A stretch of DNA of 64,000 bases from Crocinitomicaceae bacterium (GTDB taxonomy: Bacteria; Bacteroidota; Bacteroidia; Flavobacteriales_D; Crocinitomicaceae): contig JAQWYK010000012.1 of the NCBI GenBank assembly GCA_029254025.1, forward strand, positions 1 to 64,000, read 5' to 3'. The notes beneath the pieces are model-generated. The model made no database searches. It was not told the DNA's origin and saw only the letters and a list, made by a program, of their open reading frames with translations. The position numbers and the translations under genes were made by a program. Each line of letters begins with the position of its first letter. The first letter of the stretch is position 1. This document shows positions 38,431-47,577 of this stretch, in pieces.

Positions 38431-39300
38431 ATGAAAAATTCAGTTAGAATAAGTTTAATAGGGGCTGGTATTATAGCCATAAGTATGGTTGGTGCAACTT
38501 CTACGGGAAGTTATTCGATATATCACGAATCAGCAGTTCAATTAAATTCGAGTGGGTCTCCATCTGCTAGAACAGGTGCTCCGGGTGAGGCAACTTGTAC
38601 ATCTTGCCATAACGGTTCAGTATTGGATGGAAATGCTGGGGTAAATAGCTTGACATTGGTGGCTGGTGGAACAGAGTATGTCCCTGATGCCGTTAACGTC
38701 ATGCAGTTAACATTTAATGATGCCTCGTCTAAAAATGGATTTCAATTGGTGGCGTTAAATGAAGCGGAAGAAATGGCGGGTTCACTGGCGGTTAGTGATG
38801 CCACTAATACCAAATTCGTCGCCAGTGCTTTTTTGAATAGAGAGTACATCACACATACTTCAAATGGAACAACATTGTCTACTTGGACATTCGATTGGTC
38901 TGCTCCTTCATCAGGAGATGTTACTTTTTATGTAGCCACGAATAGAACAAATGCAAATGCACAAAATACTGGTGATATAGTGTATGTCTCTGAACATACG
39001 TTTAATGCGCCAAGTATTGCAAGTGTTGTAGCTGAAGAGATAGATATTTTACCTTTTGTCGTAGGATATAACCCAGATAAACAACAAGCTTTTTTGGACT
39101 TTACCGTTAATCAAAAAGAGGAGCTGTACCTAAATGTGGCAGATATGAACGGTAAATCGGTATTTTTTGAGCGCTTAGGTAATTATGCGCCTGGGAATTA
39201 TTCCAATAAAGTTCACTTGGATCATCTTGAAAAAGGAATGTATAATGTCACACTTTTCATGAATAACAAACCGTTTTCTGGAAAAATTTATATCCAGTAA
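38431..39300 (+). CDS. Reelin/choice-of-anchor-V-like protein with one CxxCH
   Basis: A 289-aa exported protein. After the signal peptide, SARTGAPGEATCTSCHNGS holds a CTSCH heme site (56-60); the segment is typical of the choice-of-anchor V/Reeler-like domain of Bacteroidota, which follows as a beta-sandwich (about 65-195). The last 80 residues look like a T9SS C-terminal domain (ending KGMYNVTLFMNNKPFSGKIYIQ in pattern: short strand, Gly, Lys, Ile-rich end). Thus a possibly secreted, heme-carrying surface protein. It lies 17 bases after the CX4CH gene. Confidence 0.75.
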   Translation: MKNSVRISLIGAGIIAISMVGATSTGSYSIYHESAVQLNSSGSPSARTGAPGEATCTSCHNGSVLDGNAGVNSLTLVAGGTEYVPDAVNVMQLTFNDASSKNGFQLVALNEAEEMAGSLAVSDATNTKFVASAFLNREYITHTSNGTTLSTWTFDWSAPSSGDVTFYVATNRTNANAQNTGDIVYVSEHTFNAPSIASVVAEEIDILPFVVGYNPDKQQAFLDFTVNQKEELYLNVADMNGKSVFFERLGNYAPGNYSNKVHLDHLEKGMYNVTLFMNNKPFSGKIYIQ

Positions 39301-39389
39301 ATGAGCGATTTATAATTTGAATGACTCAGTGTAAGTCGCTAACGTTTTTGCTTTTTTTGAAGTTTATTGAATGTGTGTAGGTATTTTGT

Positions 39390-39397
39390 TATTTTTG
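39390..39397 (+). promoter_or_regulatory. Bacteroidota -7 element before the 371-aa barrel gene
   Basis: TATTTTTG matches TAnnTTTG, 10 bases before ATG 39408. Confidence 0.35.
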
Positions 39398-39407
39398 ATT
39401 TTTAAAA

Positions 39408-40523
39408 ATGGTTCACATGAAAAATAAATATTTGTTTTTATCGCTATTCTTTGCAGCGCTATCAGTTTCGACTTATTCTTTTACTCAAGTTGAAGGAGAA
39501 GATGAGGAGGATTACAGCATGTATGATGATTTCGGAATTGATGAAACAGTTAAGAGATATTGTACACCAAAAATTGCAGGAATCAGCCCCGCTAAATTAA
39601 TAACGGTAGGGTACGATTTTGCAGGGTCGCATACAATCAATGCTGGAGGTATAGGGGGGTTAGTGCCCGCTCAATCTGAGGACGTATCAAACTATCATGG
39701 TTTGCGTCTAGGGTTAAACCTTCCTGTGTTGTCCAATAACAAGATTTTGATTAATGTCGGAATGACTTATTTAAAAGCGAATTACGGTTTTACCAACTCT
39801 TCATTGTCACACCCTTTGCATCGAGCACTTAATGGAAATATTCGGTCATTAGGTTTGAATACTACTGTCTTTAAACCATTGAATGAGAAGAATTTCTTGT
39901 TAGGTTTCTATTCGGCTGAGTATAGTGGAAATTATGATTTTATTTACTTTCAATCTATTCAATTTGTTAAGCATAGTGCACTCCTTCTTTATGGATGGAA
40001 ACCTCATGATCGCTTGCAGTATGGATTTGGTGCCACTCAATCATATCGAGCAGGTGAGGTGAATCTATTTCCAATTGTGATGTATAATTTCACGTCTAAA
40101 AATAGAAATTGGGGTATTGAGGCTTTGCTTCCTGCTCGTATGCATTACAGATATAAATTAGGTCAACGCAGCTTGTTGATGGCTGGATTTGAATTAGAAG
40201 GTACGAGTTATCATTTATTAAACCGTCCCTACGTCGATTTCCCAGAAAATCCAAATTTTACGAACCCACCAGGGGAGTCACCTTATAATCCCGAAAATTT
40301 AGAATTGCGTCGCTCAGAAATTCGTATTCATGCTAAATACGAATATGGAATAACCAGCTTTATATGGCTTTCAGCTCAGGTTGGATATGCTCTGAACTAT
40401 CGTTTTGATGTTGATAATGGTGAATTCTTTAGAGGTTTTTTCAAAGATGTTCCTTACATGATGGAAAACGATGTGACTGGTGCTCCTTACGTTCAGTTGA
40501 CGCTGAATCTAGTAAGTCCTTGA
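39408..40523 (+). CDS. Outer-membrane beta-barrel protein (DUF6268-like)
   Basis: A 371-aa protein with a signal peptide (the ATG at 39408 or the second at 39417 both work) and an acidic linker (EGEDEEDYSMYDDFG). The rest is alternating strands with aromatic girdles and a C-terminal strand GAPYVQLTLNLVSP, consistent with an outer-membrane barrel of the DUF6268 type. It has its own promoter element and is separated from the cytochrome locus by 107 bases. Function unknown. Confidence 0.7.
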   Translation: MVHMKNKYLFLSLFFAALSVSTYSFTQVEGEDEEDYSMYDDFGIDETVKRYCTPKIAGISPAKLITVGYDFAGSHTINAGGIGGLVPAQSEDVSNYHGLRLGLNLPVLSNNKILINVGMTYLKANYGFTNSSLSHPLHRALNGNIRSLGLNTTVFKPLNEKNFLLGFYSAEYSGNYDFIYFQSIQFVKHSALLLYGWKPHDRLQYGFGATQSYRAGEVNLFPIVMYNFTSKNRNWGIEALLPARMHYRYKLGQRSLLMAGFELEGTSYHLLNRPYVDFPENPNFTNPPGESPYNPENLELRRSEIRIHAKYEYGITSFIWLSAQVGYALNYRFDVDNGEFFRGFFKDVPYMMENDVTGAPYVQLTLNLVSP

Positions 40524-40543
40524 TTAGAGGAATGTAGTGTCTT

Positions 40544-41251
40544 TTGAAATCAATCCTCCATAGAGCAGAAAGTCGTGGTCATGCCGACCATGGGTGGCTT
40601 GAATCGTATCATTCTTTTAGTTTTGCCAATTATTATAATCCAGAGCGAATGAGTTTTGGAGTATTAAGGGTACTGAATGATGATCGCATCGCAGCTGGTA
40701 CTGGATTCGGTACACACCCTCACGAAAACATGGAGATTATCTCTATACCCTTATCTGGAAGTTTGAAGCATAAAGACAGCATAGGGAATAAAACCCTTAT
40801 AAAAGCTGGAGAAATTCAAGTAATGTCTGCCGGCACAGGTGTTCAACACAGCGAATTGAATGGTTCTTCATCAGAGGAAGCCCGGTTTCTTCAAATTTGG
40901 ATAATTCCAAACACGCGAAATGTATTACCCCGATACGATCAAATCTTGATTCCTGAAAATCGGCTTAACAACTTGGTGCAGGTGGTTAGCCCTAATGAAA
41001 ATGACGATGGTGTATGGATTCATCAGAATGCATGGTTTCATATTGGTCATTTTAGCATAGAGACAGGAATAAACTATCGCCTTAGGGATTCAGGGAATGG
41101 AGTGTACATATTCGTTTTAGAGGGAACTGCAGTGGTGGCTGGTAACCAACTCTCAAGAAGAGATGGTCTGGGTATTTGGAATGTGGATACTTTATTGATT
41201 ACATGTTCCTCGTCCACCTATGTTTTGGTCATGGAAGTGCCAATGATGTAA
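40544..41251 (+). CDS. Pirin-family protein, TTG start
   Basis: A 235-aa bicupin. The metal ligands His58, His60, His102 and Glu104 (THPHENME and QHSELN) are present, as is the hallmark start KSILHRAESRGHADHGWLES. The only in-frame start that gives this N-terminus is TTG at 40544; no ATG lies before the conserved region. Pirins of this type are Fe-dependent redox sensors or quercetinases. It lies 50 bases upstream of a MarR-type regulator, which may respond to the same stress. Confidence 0.9.
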   Translation: MKSILHRAESRGHADHGWLESYHSFSFANYYNPERMSFGVLRVLNDDRIAAGTGFGTHPHENMEIISIPLSGSLKHKDSIGNKTLIKAGEIQVMSAGTGVQHSELNGSSSEEARFLQIWIIPNTRNVLPRYDQILIPENRLNNLVQVVSPNENDDGVWIHQNAWFHIGHFSIETGINYRLRDSGNGVYIFVLEGTAVVAGNQLSRRDGLGIWNVDTLLITCSSSTYVLVMEVPMM

Positions 41252-41266
41252 AATTTAGTTCGTAAA

Positions 41267-41297
41267 CTTGAATATATTACCAAGGTAACTATCTTTG
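41267..41297 (+). promoter_or_regulatory. Promoter of the MarR-type gene (TTG-N19-TATCTTTG)
   Basis: A TTG ending at 41270 and TATCTTTG (41290-41297) are separated by 19 bases, close to the Bacteroidota -33/-7 consensus. The element lies four bases before the ATG at 41302. Confidence 0.55.
41277..41288. promoter_or_regulatory. Palindrome TTACCAAGGTAA, possible MarR operator
   Basis: Perfect arms TTACC and GGTAA with a two-base centre, placed between the -33 and -7 boxes of the MarR-type gene. The position is right for autorepression; the binding protein is inferred. Confidence 0.5.
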
Positions 41298-41301
41298 CAA
41301 T

Positions 41302-41742
41302 ATGAAGATAGAAGAGTTGATTCAAGCCAAGTTTAAAGATGATTATCATAAGGCCATCGTTAATGTGCGTTATACATCTAACTGGATTGGGAATTTTTAC
41401 AATCATCAATTATTAGAGTTTGATATTACTTTTCCTCAATTGAACATTCTGCGTATCCTTCGAGGTGCGAAAGGGAAATTGAGTGTTAAGGTCGTAAAGG
41501 AGAGGATGTTGGAGAAGTCTCCGAATACGACTAGGTTGATTGATAAATTAATAGATAAGGAATTAGTAGAGCGAACGCGTTGTGAATCGGACCGACGTGT
41601 AGTGTACATTTCTATAGCTGAGAAAGGGCTAAAGGTACTTTCTGAAATAGATCAGGTGTTCGACGACCAGGCTCTAAACGGAAATCTTACGAAGGAAGAA
41701 GCGAAATCTTTAAGTGACCTTCTTGATAAATTACGCGGGTGA
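41302..41742 (+). CDS. MarR-family transcriptional regulator
   Basis: A 146-aa winged-helix protein: dimer helices at both ends and the central DNA-binding unit LNILRILRGAKGKLSV...SPNTTRLIDKLIDKELVER with the wing CESDRRVVYISI. The effector is unknown. It lies just after the pirin gene and before a TonB-receptor-like gene on the same strand; it probably controls itself through the palindrome at 41277-41288 and possibly one or both neighbours. Confidence 0.92.
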   Translation: MKIEELIQAKFKDDYHKAIVNVRYTSNWIGNFYNHQLLEFDITFPQLNILRILRGAKGKLSVKVVKERMLEKSPNTTRLIDKLIDKELVERTRCESDRRVVYISIAEKGLKVLSEIDQVFDDQALNGNLTKEEAKSLSDLLDKLRG

Positions 41743-41792
41743 CGCACCAGCTGTTTTCACAAATAATTAACACCTAGAACCGAGTATTCATT

Positions 41793-41800
41793 TAATTTTG
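41793..41800 (+). promoter_or_regulatory. Bacteroidota -7 element before the 807-aa barrel gene
   Basis: TAATTTTG matches TAnnTTTG, 22 bases before the TTG start at 41823. No clear -33 box. Confidence 0.35.
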
Positions 41801-41822
41801 AACCCAATTAAATTCACATTCT

Positions 41823-44246
41823 TTGATAGTCATTCGCACACTTCTTTTCGTATTATTTTTAATGCCCCATTTTGTAGGAGCTCAATCAAAAATTACTGCG
41901 GTTATTGCTACGAAAGAAGCTGATCCTCTGGAATATGCAAACTTAAGAGTATTTAAATTGGATTCTACAGTGCTTAAAGGTGGATTTTCAAATAGCCAAG
42001 GTGAAGTCATAATTGACGAATTATTACCTGGAAAATATTATGCTGTAATTACGGCCTTTGGATTTCAAAAAAAGTTTCTTCCTGAATTTGAGATTGTCGG
42101 TAAAAAAACTTATGACTTTGGCTCTGTTACTTTGGAGAATGAAATGGGACAGGAGTTCGAAGAAGTTGAGGTAGTTGCAGAAACGAGCTTATTGCGTACA
42201 AGTATTGATAAAAAAGTTTACAGTATTGGAGATGATTTATCGTCTCAAGGAGGTGGGGCTACAGATGTTTTAAATAACATTCCCTCTGTAGAGGTGGATA
42301 ACGATGGTAATATTTCATTACGTGGTAATAGTAATGTAACCATTCTAATCGATGGAAGACCAAGTGCTTTGTCTGGAGGGGTAGAAGGTGCATTGGATGC
42401 GATTCCTGCGAGCGCTATTGAACGTATCGAATTAGTAACAAATCCATCTGCGAAGTATGATCCCGATGGAACGGCAGGAATTATTAACATAGTTCTAAAG
42501 AAAAGCAAACTGCGAGGAACAAATCTTGGAGTCGATTTGAGCGGTGCAACGGGCAATCTATTTAATGGAAGTTTAAATTTCAATGTGCGAAATCAAAAAT
42601 TTAATTTTTACACCAATTATTCATACCGTTATGTTGAAGGCTACAGGAATAATTACAACAATCGAAATACCTTCTTTGAAGACTCTACGGTAAACTTATT
42701 GCAGGAACGAGAAGGCACGGACACCCGTAAATCACATACAGGAAAAATTGGATCTGATTTCTTCATTAAAGACAATCAAGTTATAGGTGTTTCTTTAAGC
42801 GGTTCGTTTAATGATCGCACCAGAACAGGTAATCAGTTCAATTTTGAAAGTTTTAATGAGGAACTTAATCGCTATTGGAATCGTATTACCTATGATCCAA
42901 GGCTAAGACAAAATATTGATGTTAAAGCGGATTACAAATTAGACTTTAAAGAAGGGAAGGGAGATTTTATTGCTGTGGTTACTCAGAGTATTGGAAACAA
43001 TGAATCTGTTGGTGTATTCAAGGAGTTTTATTTTAACTCTGACGGATCCATTGGCGAACCAGAATTCTTGTTTCAGAATCAATTAGGTAAGGAACGAAGT
43101 TCCAATTTTTCTGCGAGTGCTGATTTGACGAGGAATGTTAGTGAAAAAATGCGCTATGAGACGGGTGCTAAAATAATTAGCAACAGAGAGCTTCGGTCGA
43201 ATTATTTAGAGTATTACGATACAGTCACACAAACCTTTGTTCCGGATTTAAATGTGAATAACGAGTTTGAGTTTGATGAAGATATCATTTCTGCCTATGG
43301 TATTTTGGCACACAAACCATTCGAAAAATTTAGCTATCAGGTTGGCTTGCGTCTAGAACAGGCACTTACATCCCCAAGATTATTGACAACAAACGAAGAG
43401 TTTGAGAATAACTATTTTAGTTATTTTCCTTCTGCGCACTTGGTGTATGAGCCCAAAGACAAAATGGAGTTCTCCATAAGTTATAGTCGTCGAATAAATC
43501 GACCTAACTCATGGAATTTAAACCCTTTTGCCGTATACGATGACCCATTAAATTTGCGGCAAGGGAATCCTGCTTTGCAACCAGAATATATCAATTCAAT
43601 GGAGGCAGGATACTTGAAAGAAATGGAAAAACTTACGCTAACAGGGTCATTCTATTACCGCCAAACAGTAGATAAAATTCAACGCGTACGTGAATTTTTT
43701 CCAGACGGAAGAAGTATTACGAGTTTTGCAAATATTGATGAAAGTTATGATTTCGGAATCGAGGTTATAGGAATCTATAGTCCTTTTAAATGGTGGAAGA
43801 ATACGTTGTCATTCAACGGAAATGAAACACGCCTAGCCGCCAATATTAATGGCGTTACCTTGCGGAATAGTGGCTTTAGCTGGAATACAAAATTGAATTC
43901 AACGTTTAACTTATTTAAAAACACAACTACCATTCAGTTGAATGCCCAATACGTTTCTTTGTCGTATGCCGTACAGGGCACCTATCGAAGAAGAACGGGG
44001 ATTGACTTAGCAATAAACCGTATTTTCTTTGATAAAAAATTAACACTGGGTCTGCGTGTAACGGATATATTTGATAACCAAGGGTTTGAATTGGAATTCA
44101 CCCAAGGACTAACGGTTCAACAATCAGAATATAAGTGGCTAACCAGACGAGTATATCTTTCCGTTTCGTACAAGTTTGGTAGGATGGACGAAAAGAAAGA
44201 AGATCGAAAAGGTGGAGGCTCTGGTGGAGGAGGAGACGACTTTTAG
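41823..44246 (+). CDS. TonB-dependent-receptor-like outer-membrane protein
   Basis: An 807-aa protein with a signal peptide ending GAQ (residue 20), a carboxypeptidase-like regulatory beta-domain (about 21-105), a plug with the motif DVLNNIPSVEVDNDGNISLRGNSNVTILIDGRPS in spirit (about 140-190; key residues L-R-G-N-x-N), and a 22-strand barrel of the 'outer membrane beta-barrel family' type. It ends in a Gly/Asp-rich tail (GGGSGGGGDDF) common in this family. The start is TTG; no ATG fits the signal peptide. Substrate unknown. Confidence 0.9.
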   Translation: MIVIRTLLFVLFLMPHFVGAQSKITAVIATKEADPLEYANLRVFKLDSTVLKGGFSNSQGEVIIDELLPGKYYAVITAFGFQKKFLPEFEIVGKKTYDFGSVTLENEMGQEFEEVEVVAETSLLRTSIDKKVYSIGDDLSSQGGGATDVLNNIPSVEVDNDGNISLRGNSNVTILIDGRPSALSGGVEGALDAIPASAIERIELVTNPSAKYDPDGTAGIINIVLKKSKLRGTNLGVDLSGATGNLFNGSLNFNVRNQKFNFYTNYSYRYVEGYRNNYNNRNTFFEDSTVNLLQEREGTDTRKSHTGKIGSDFFIKDNQVIGVSLSGSFNDRTRTGNQFNFESFNEELNRYWNRITYDPRLRQNIDVKADYKLDFKEGKGDFIAVVTQSIGNNESVGVFKEFYFNSDGSIGEPEFLFQNQLGKERSSNFSASADLTRNVSEKMRYETGAKIISNRELRSNYLEYYDTVTQTFVPDLNVNNEFEFDEDIISAYGILAHKPFEKFSYQVGLRLEQALTSPRLLTTNEEFENNYFSYFPSAHLVYEPKDKMEFSISYSRRINRPNSWNLNPFAVYDDPLNLRQGNPALQPEYINSMEAGYLKEMEKLTLTGSFYYRQTVDKIQRVREFFPDGRSITSFANIDESYDFGIEVIGIYSPFKWWKNTLSFNGNETRLAANINGVTLRNSGFSWNTKLNSTFNLFKNTTTIQLNAQYVSLSYAVQGTYRRRTGIDLAINRIFFDKKLTLGLRVTDIFDNQGFELEFTQGLTVQQSEYKWLTRRVYLSVSYKFGRMDEKKEDRKGGGSGGGGDDF

Positions 44247-44264
44247 CATTGAAAATTTGGCCTA

Positions 44265-45956
44265 TCATTCTCCTTTGGTTAATTCATTGAGTTGGTTTTT
44301 CAATTCAGCAATTCTCCTTGACTTACCAAGGTTACGTATGTTTTGGGCGGTCTCAGTGTAGTACTCGTGTTCGTTTTCTAGGTAGTTTAATTGGAATTTC
44401 ACCCATTCGATGTCAGTCATTGTTTTTCCTTGCTCCTCAAGTTCTATTCGTAATTTGCTTGCGACGGCATGATAATCGGCTCTACCTAAGTAATCATGGT
44501 CGGCATCGCACATGATCATTTCCAGCAGGGATGTAGGCCGTGTTCCACGGATTGTAGCCCGAATTATCGCAGCAACTTGTTGAATTTGTTTTTCTGTATA
44601 GCCAAAGTTCGGTAGTTCTGAACGCATTAACTTAATGGCAATTTCTTCATTACCTTCATTGGTGAGAATATAACCGGCATCATGGAAAAGGACTGCAGTT
44701 CGAAGCAATACAAGCTCTTCTCCTTTTATCCCCTCCAGTCTTGCAAACTGCTGAGCGGCTTTTTCGACATTTAAAGTGTGCTTGATATCATGATAGGTCA
44801 ATTCGTCAGGCAGTGAAGACTTCAAGCGATTTAAAATAGTTCTACGCGCATGTTCGAAATCCATCGTCATTAATCCGCATCCTTTTCTCAGCTTGGAGGA
44901 GGGCAACTTTCCTTCTTCAAATAGCGAATAAGGACCTTTCAGGTTATTTAGGAAATACATATCTACAGCTCCACCATGCTTAATGTCAATTTCTCCTCGG
45001 TGCTCTAAATTAAAGTACGGAATTGCGTGACCTGCTACTCTGTCGGTAATTGTGATACCATTGGGAACAGAATGGTGTTCAGCTCTGGCTGCTATATTTA
45101 CGGTGTCGCCCCATACATCAAAACTAATTTTTTTAGCTCCAATTATTCCAGCAACCAATGGACCAGAGTGAATTCCAATCCGTATTTCCCAATAATCCTT
45201 TCCAGTTGCTTGTGCAAACAACTTCTCGTTCACCATGTAGTCGCGCATCTCTAATGCGGCTAGACAAGCTCTTACTGCGGGTTTGCTATTTTTCTCAGTT
45301 ACGCCTGATAATGCCATGTAGGCATCTCCAATCGTTTTTATTTTTTCTAACTGGTAACGATCAATGATCTCATCGAATTTATTGAAGTAGGTTTCTAACC
45401 TTTTTAGCAATTCCAATGGAAGCATGCGCTTCGCTATCTTGGTGAAGGCAACAAAGTCCGTAAACAAAACAGTTCCTTCCTCAATACGCTGTGGGCTAAA
45501 TTTCCCCTGTACGTTTAAGTCTTCTAAGACGTTTTGAGGAAAGATATTGGTAAGCAATTGATTGATTCGTTGGTCCTTAAAAAAAAGCGCTTTGAATACT
45601 TCTATTTTTGCTTTGACCAGGTTTGGATTAAATGGTTTTATAATGTGATCTACTGCTCCTTCTCGGAAACCTTTTACTAATTTTGTTCCGCTTCCTATTT
45701 CATCTGTAATGACGATTTTATAAATTTCGGCGCCTTTTGGATGTTGCTTTAATCGCCTTAGGAGTTCAACGCCCCCTTCTTTCTCCGAAGCGCTCACTAA
45801 GATGATTCCTATGTCTCTTTTGTTCAGAATTGTATTGGCTTCTTCTTCAGTTGGAACACTAATTACATTATTTCCACCTCCATTTAAAATGGATTTAAGT
45901 CCACGCACTGTATTCTCGTCACTGTCAATAATGAGTATGTTGATAAAACGTTCCAC
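44265..45956 (-). CDS. Receiver-like / class III adenylate cyclase / HD-domain fusion
   Basis: A 563-aa cytoplasmic protein in three parts. Residues 1-125 are receiver-like, with the acidic pair Asp11/Asp13 and Lys107, but Ser55 stands where the phospho-accepting Asp should be. Residues 155-340 form a class III cyclase: metal Asp167 and Asp211, adenine-selecting Lys207 and Asp280, and transition-state Asn287 and Arg291, so ATP is the likely substrate. Residues 375-560 form an HD domain with His393, His425-Asp426 (LFHDAGY) and Asp484, the pattern of HD phosphohydrolases. It may both make and break a cyclic nucleotide. It stands alone, convergent to the barrel gene. Confidence 0.88.
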   Translation of the reverse strand: MERFINILIIDSDENTVRGLKSILNGGGNNVISVPTEEEANTILNKRDIGIILVSASEKEGGVELLRRLKQHPKGAEIYKIVITDEIGSGTKLVKGFREGAVDHIIKPFNPNLVKAKIEVFKALFFKDQRINQLLTNIFPQNVLEDLNVQGKFSPQRIEEGTVLFTDFVAFTKIAKRMLPLELLKRLETYFNKFDEIIDRYQLEKIKTIGDAYMALSGVTEKNSKPAVRACLAALEMRDYMVNEKLFAQATGKDYWEIRIGIHSGPLVAGIIGAKKISFDVWGDTVNIAARAEHHSVPNGITITDRVAGHAIPYFNLEHRGEIDIKHGGAVDMYFLNNLKGPYSLFEEGKLPSSKLRKGCGLMTMDFEHARRTILNRLKSSLPDELTYHDIKHTLNVEKAAQQFARLEGIKGEELVLLRTAVLFHDAGYILTNEGNEEIAIKLMRSELPNFGYTEKQIQQVAAIIRATIRGTRPTSLLEMIMCDADHDYLGRADYHAVASKLRIELEEQGKTMTDIEWVKFQLNYLENEHEYYTETAQNIRNLGKSRRIAELKNQLNELTKGE

Positions 45957-46025
45957 ACCATAAAAGTAAAGGAAATGAATTTGTCGTGTTCGAAAACGCC
46001 AGAATTTTATTCACAAATGATTTCC

Positions 46026-46490
46026 TTATAACTCCACTTCAGGGGACTTCTCCAATATATCCCAAGTATGATCAGCTAGTAAACGGACTGTAGCAATGAA
46101 TTGAAACGTATTTTTTGACTTGCCCCATTGGTTCGGAGCAATGAGCGATAGTAGGTGATTCCCGTCTTCCTTTTTGTATAGATGATAAATGTGGTTGATT
46201 AATGGTTCAAAACGCATTTCAGCCAAGTAAATCCGTTCAGAAATTTCTTTACGATCCTGAAGTTTTTTTGCTTGATCTGCAAGCAATTGCATTTGCTCAT
46301 AAATTTGGCCGAGTTGCATGTCGGTTTGATGTTCCATTGCGTTTAACCCGCGACTCTTAATCTTGCCTTGATCTTCTGGTTTGACTAGAGCACTGCCTGT
46401 GTGATGTGCATAAGGCAAATTATGGGGGGTTTCCGTTATTTTATCAGGATCTATGGGATTGATAAACTCTTCTTTTTCCTTTTCACTCAT
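46026..46490 (-). CDS. DUF2452 protein
   Basis: A 154-aa soluble protein with the DUF2452 pattern: NPIDPDKITETPHNLPYAHHTG and a helical core with RFEPLINHIYHLY and PNQWG. Function of the family is unknown. It lies 69 bases upstream of the cyclase gene on the same strand. Confidence 0.85.
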   Translation of the reverse strand: MSEKEKEEFINPIDPDKITETPHNLPYAHHTGSALVKPEDQGKIKSRGLNAMEHQTDMQLGQIYEQMQLLADQAKKLQDRKEISERIYLAEMRFEPLINHIYHLYKKEDGNHLLSLIAPNQWGKSKNTFQFIATVRLLADHTWDILEKSPEVEL

Positions 46491-46694
46491 GGTATTGAAC
46501 TGTTCTGTTAAGGAAACATTTTCTTAGCGGATTTGTTTTGTTTTGGGTGAAATATAGGGCAGATTTGAGCGGAATATGTTCCTACTGTCTATTGCAATTC
46601 CATTTATACCAATGGATAAGTAGCACAAACATACATCTAATTAAGTTATAGGAAAGTCAATTGGTCTCCGTTATCAAAACCCTGCTTTGGGTCT

Positions 46695-46722
46695 TTTGCA
46701 TTCAATTATTATTCTAATTTTG
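46695..46722 (+). promoter_or_regulatory. Promoter of fabI (TTTG-N16-TAATTTTG)
   Basis: TTTG at 46695-46698 and TAATTTTG at 46715-46722 lie 21 bases before the fabI ATG; the spacing is slightly short for the consensus. Confidence 0.45.
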
Positions 46723-46743
46723 TAGGTAATAAATACTTGAATT

Positions 46744-47556
46744 ATGGCAAACGACTTATTAAAAGGAAAACGAGGAATTATATTTGGAGCGTTAAACAAT
46801 CAATCTATTGCATGGAAAGTCGCACAACGCGCGCATGAAGAGGGTGCTACTTTTGTGCTGACTAATGCTCCAATCGCTATGCGAATGGGAGAAATCAATG
46901 AATTAGCTGCTCAAACGGGAAGTCAAGTTATTCCAGCAGATGCGACAAGTGTTGAGGATTTAGAGAAATTAATCACAGAATCTATGGAGATTCTTGGTGG
47001 AAAAATTGATTTTGTCCTGCATTCGATTGGTATGTCTCCTAACGTTCGAAAAGGAAAACATTATACCGATATCAATTATTCGTGGTATAACCAAACATTG
47101 GATGTGTCTGCAGGATCATTACATAAAACATTATCAACCGCGATGAAACTAGATGCAATTAACGATTGGGGGTCAGTAGTGGCGCTTACTTATATAGCTG
47201 CGCAGCGTATTTTCCCTGACTATAACGATATGGCGGATGCTAAATCATTGCTGGAATCCATTACTCGAAGCTTTGGTTATCACTATGGGATACAGAAAAA
47301 AGTGCGTGTAAATACGATTTCACAGTCACCAACAGTTACTACTGCAGGCCAGGGAATCAAAGGGTTTACAGAATTTATTAATTTCAGTGAGCAAATGAGT
47401 CCTCTCGGAAATGCTTCGGCTGAGGCGTGTGCGGATTATTGCATTTCTATGTTCTCTGATTTAACGAGGTATGTAACTATGCAAAACCTCTTTCATGATG
47501 GTGGATTTAGCAATACTGGTGTAACGCAGCAAGTAATTGAACGTTTCGGAGAATAA
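46744..47556 (+). CDS. fabI: Enoyl-[acyl-carrier-protein] reductase (NADH)
   Basis: A 270-aa short-chain dehydrogenase that carries out the last reduction of each fatty-acid elongation round. The Tyr160-x6-Lys167 pair of FabI (DYNDMADAK), the second Tyr150, the nucleotide-binding start GKRGIIFGALNNQSIAW and the SIG motif LHSIGMSP are present. Monocistronic, with its own promoter and a terminator. Confidence 0.95.
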   Translation: MANDLLKGKRGIIFGALNNQSIAWKVAQRAHEEGATFVLTNAPIAMRMGEINELAAQTGSQVIPADATSVEDLEKLITESMEILGGKIDFVLHSIGMSPNVRKGKHYTDINYSWYNQTLDVSAGSLHKTLSTAMKLDAINDWGSVVALTYIAAQRIFPDYNDMADAKSLLESITRSFGYHYGIQKKVRVNTISQSPTVTTAGQGIKGFTEFINFSEQMSPLGNASAEACADYCISMFSDLTRYVTMQNLFHDGGFSNTGVTQQVIERFGE

Positions 47557-47577
47557 TCCCTTTATCAATTTATTATA

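Noticed and set aside
36137-39300. MtrABC- or Sox-type system as a direct match for the cytochrome locus
   Set aside because: Heme counts are far lower than in MtrA/MtrC, no sulfur-oxidation enzymes are present, and the barrel belongs to DUF5777.
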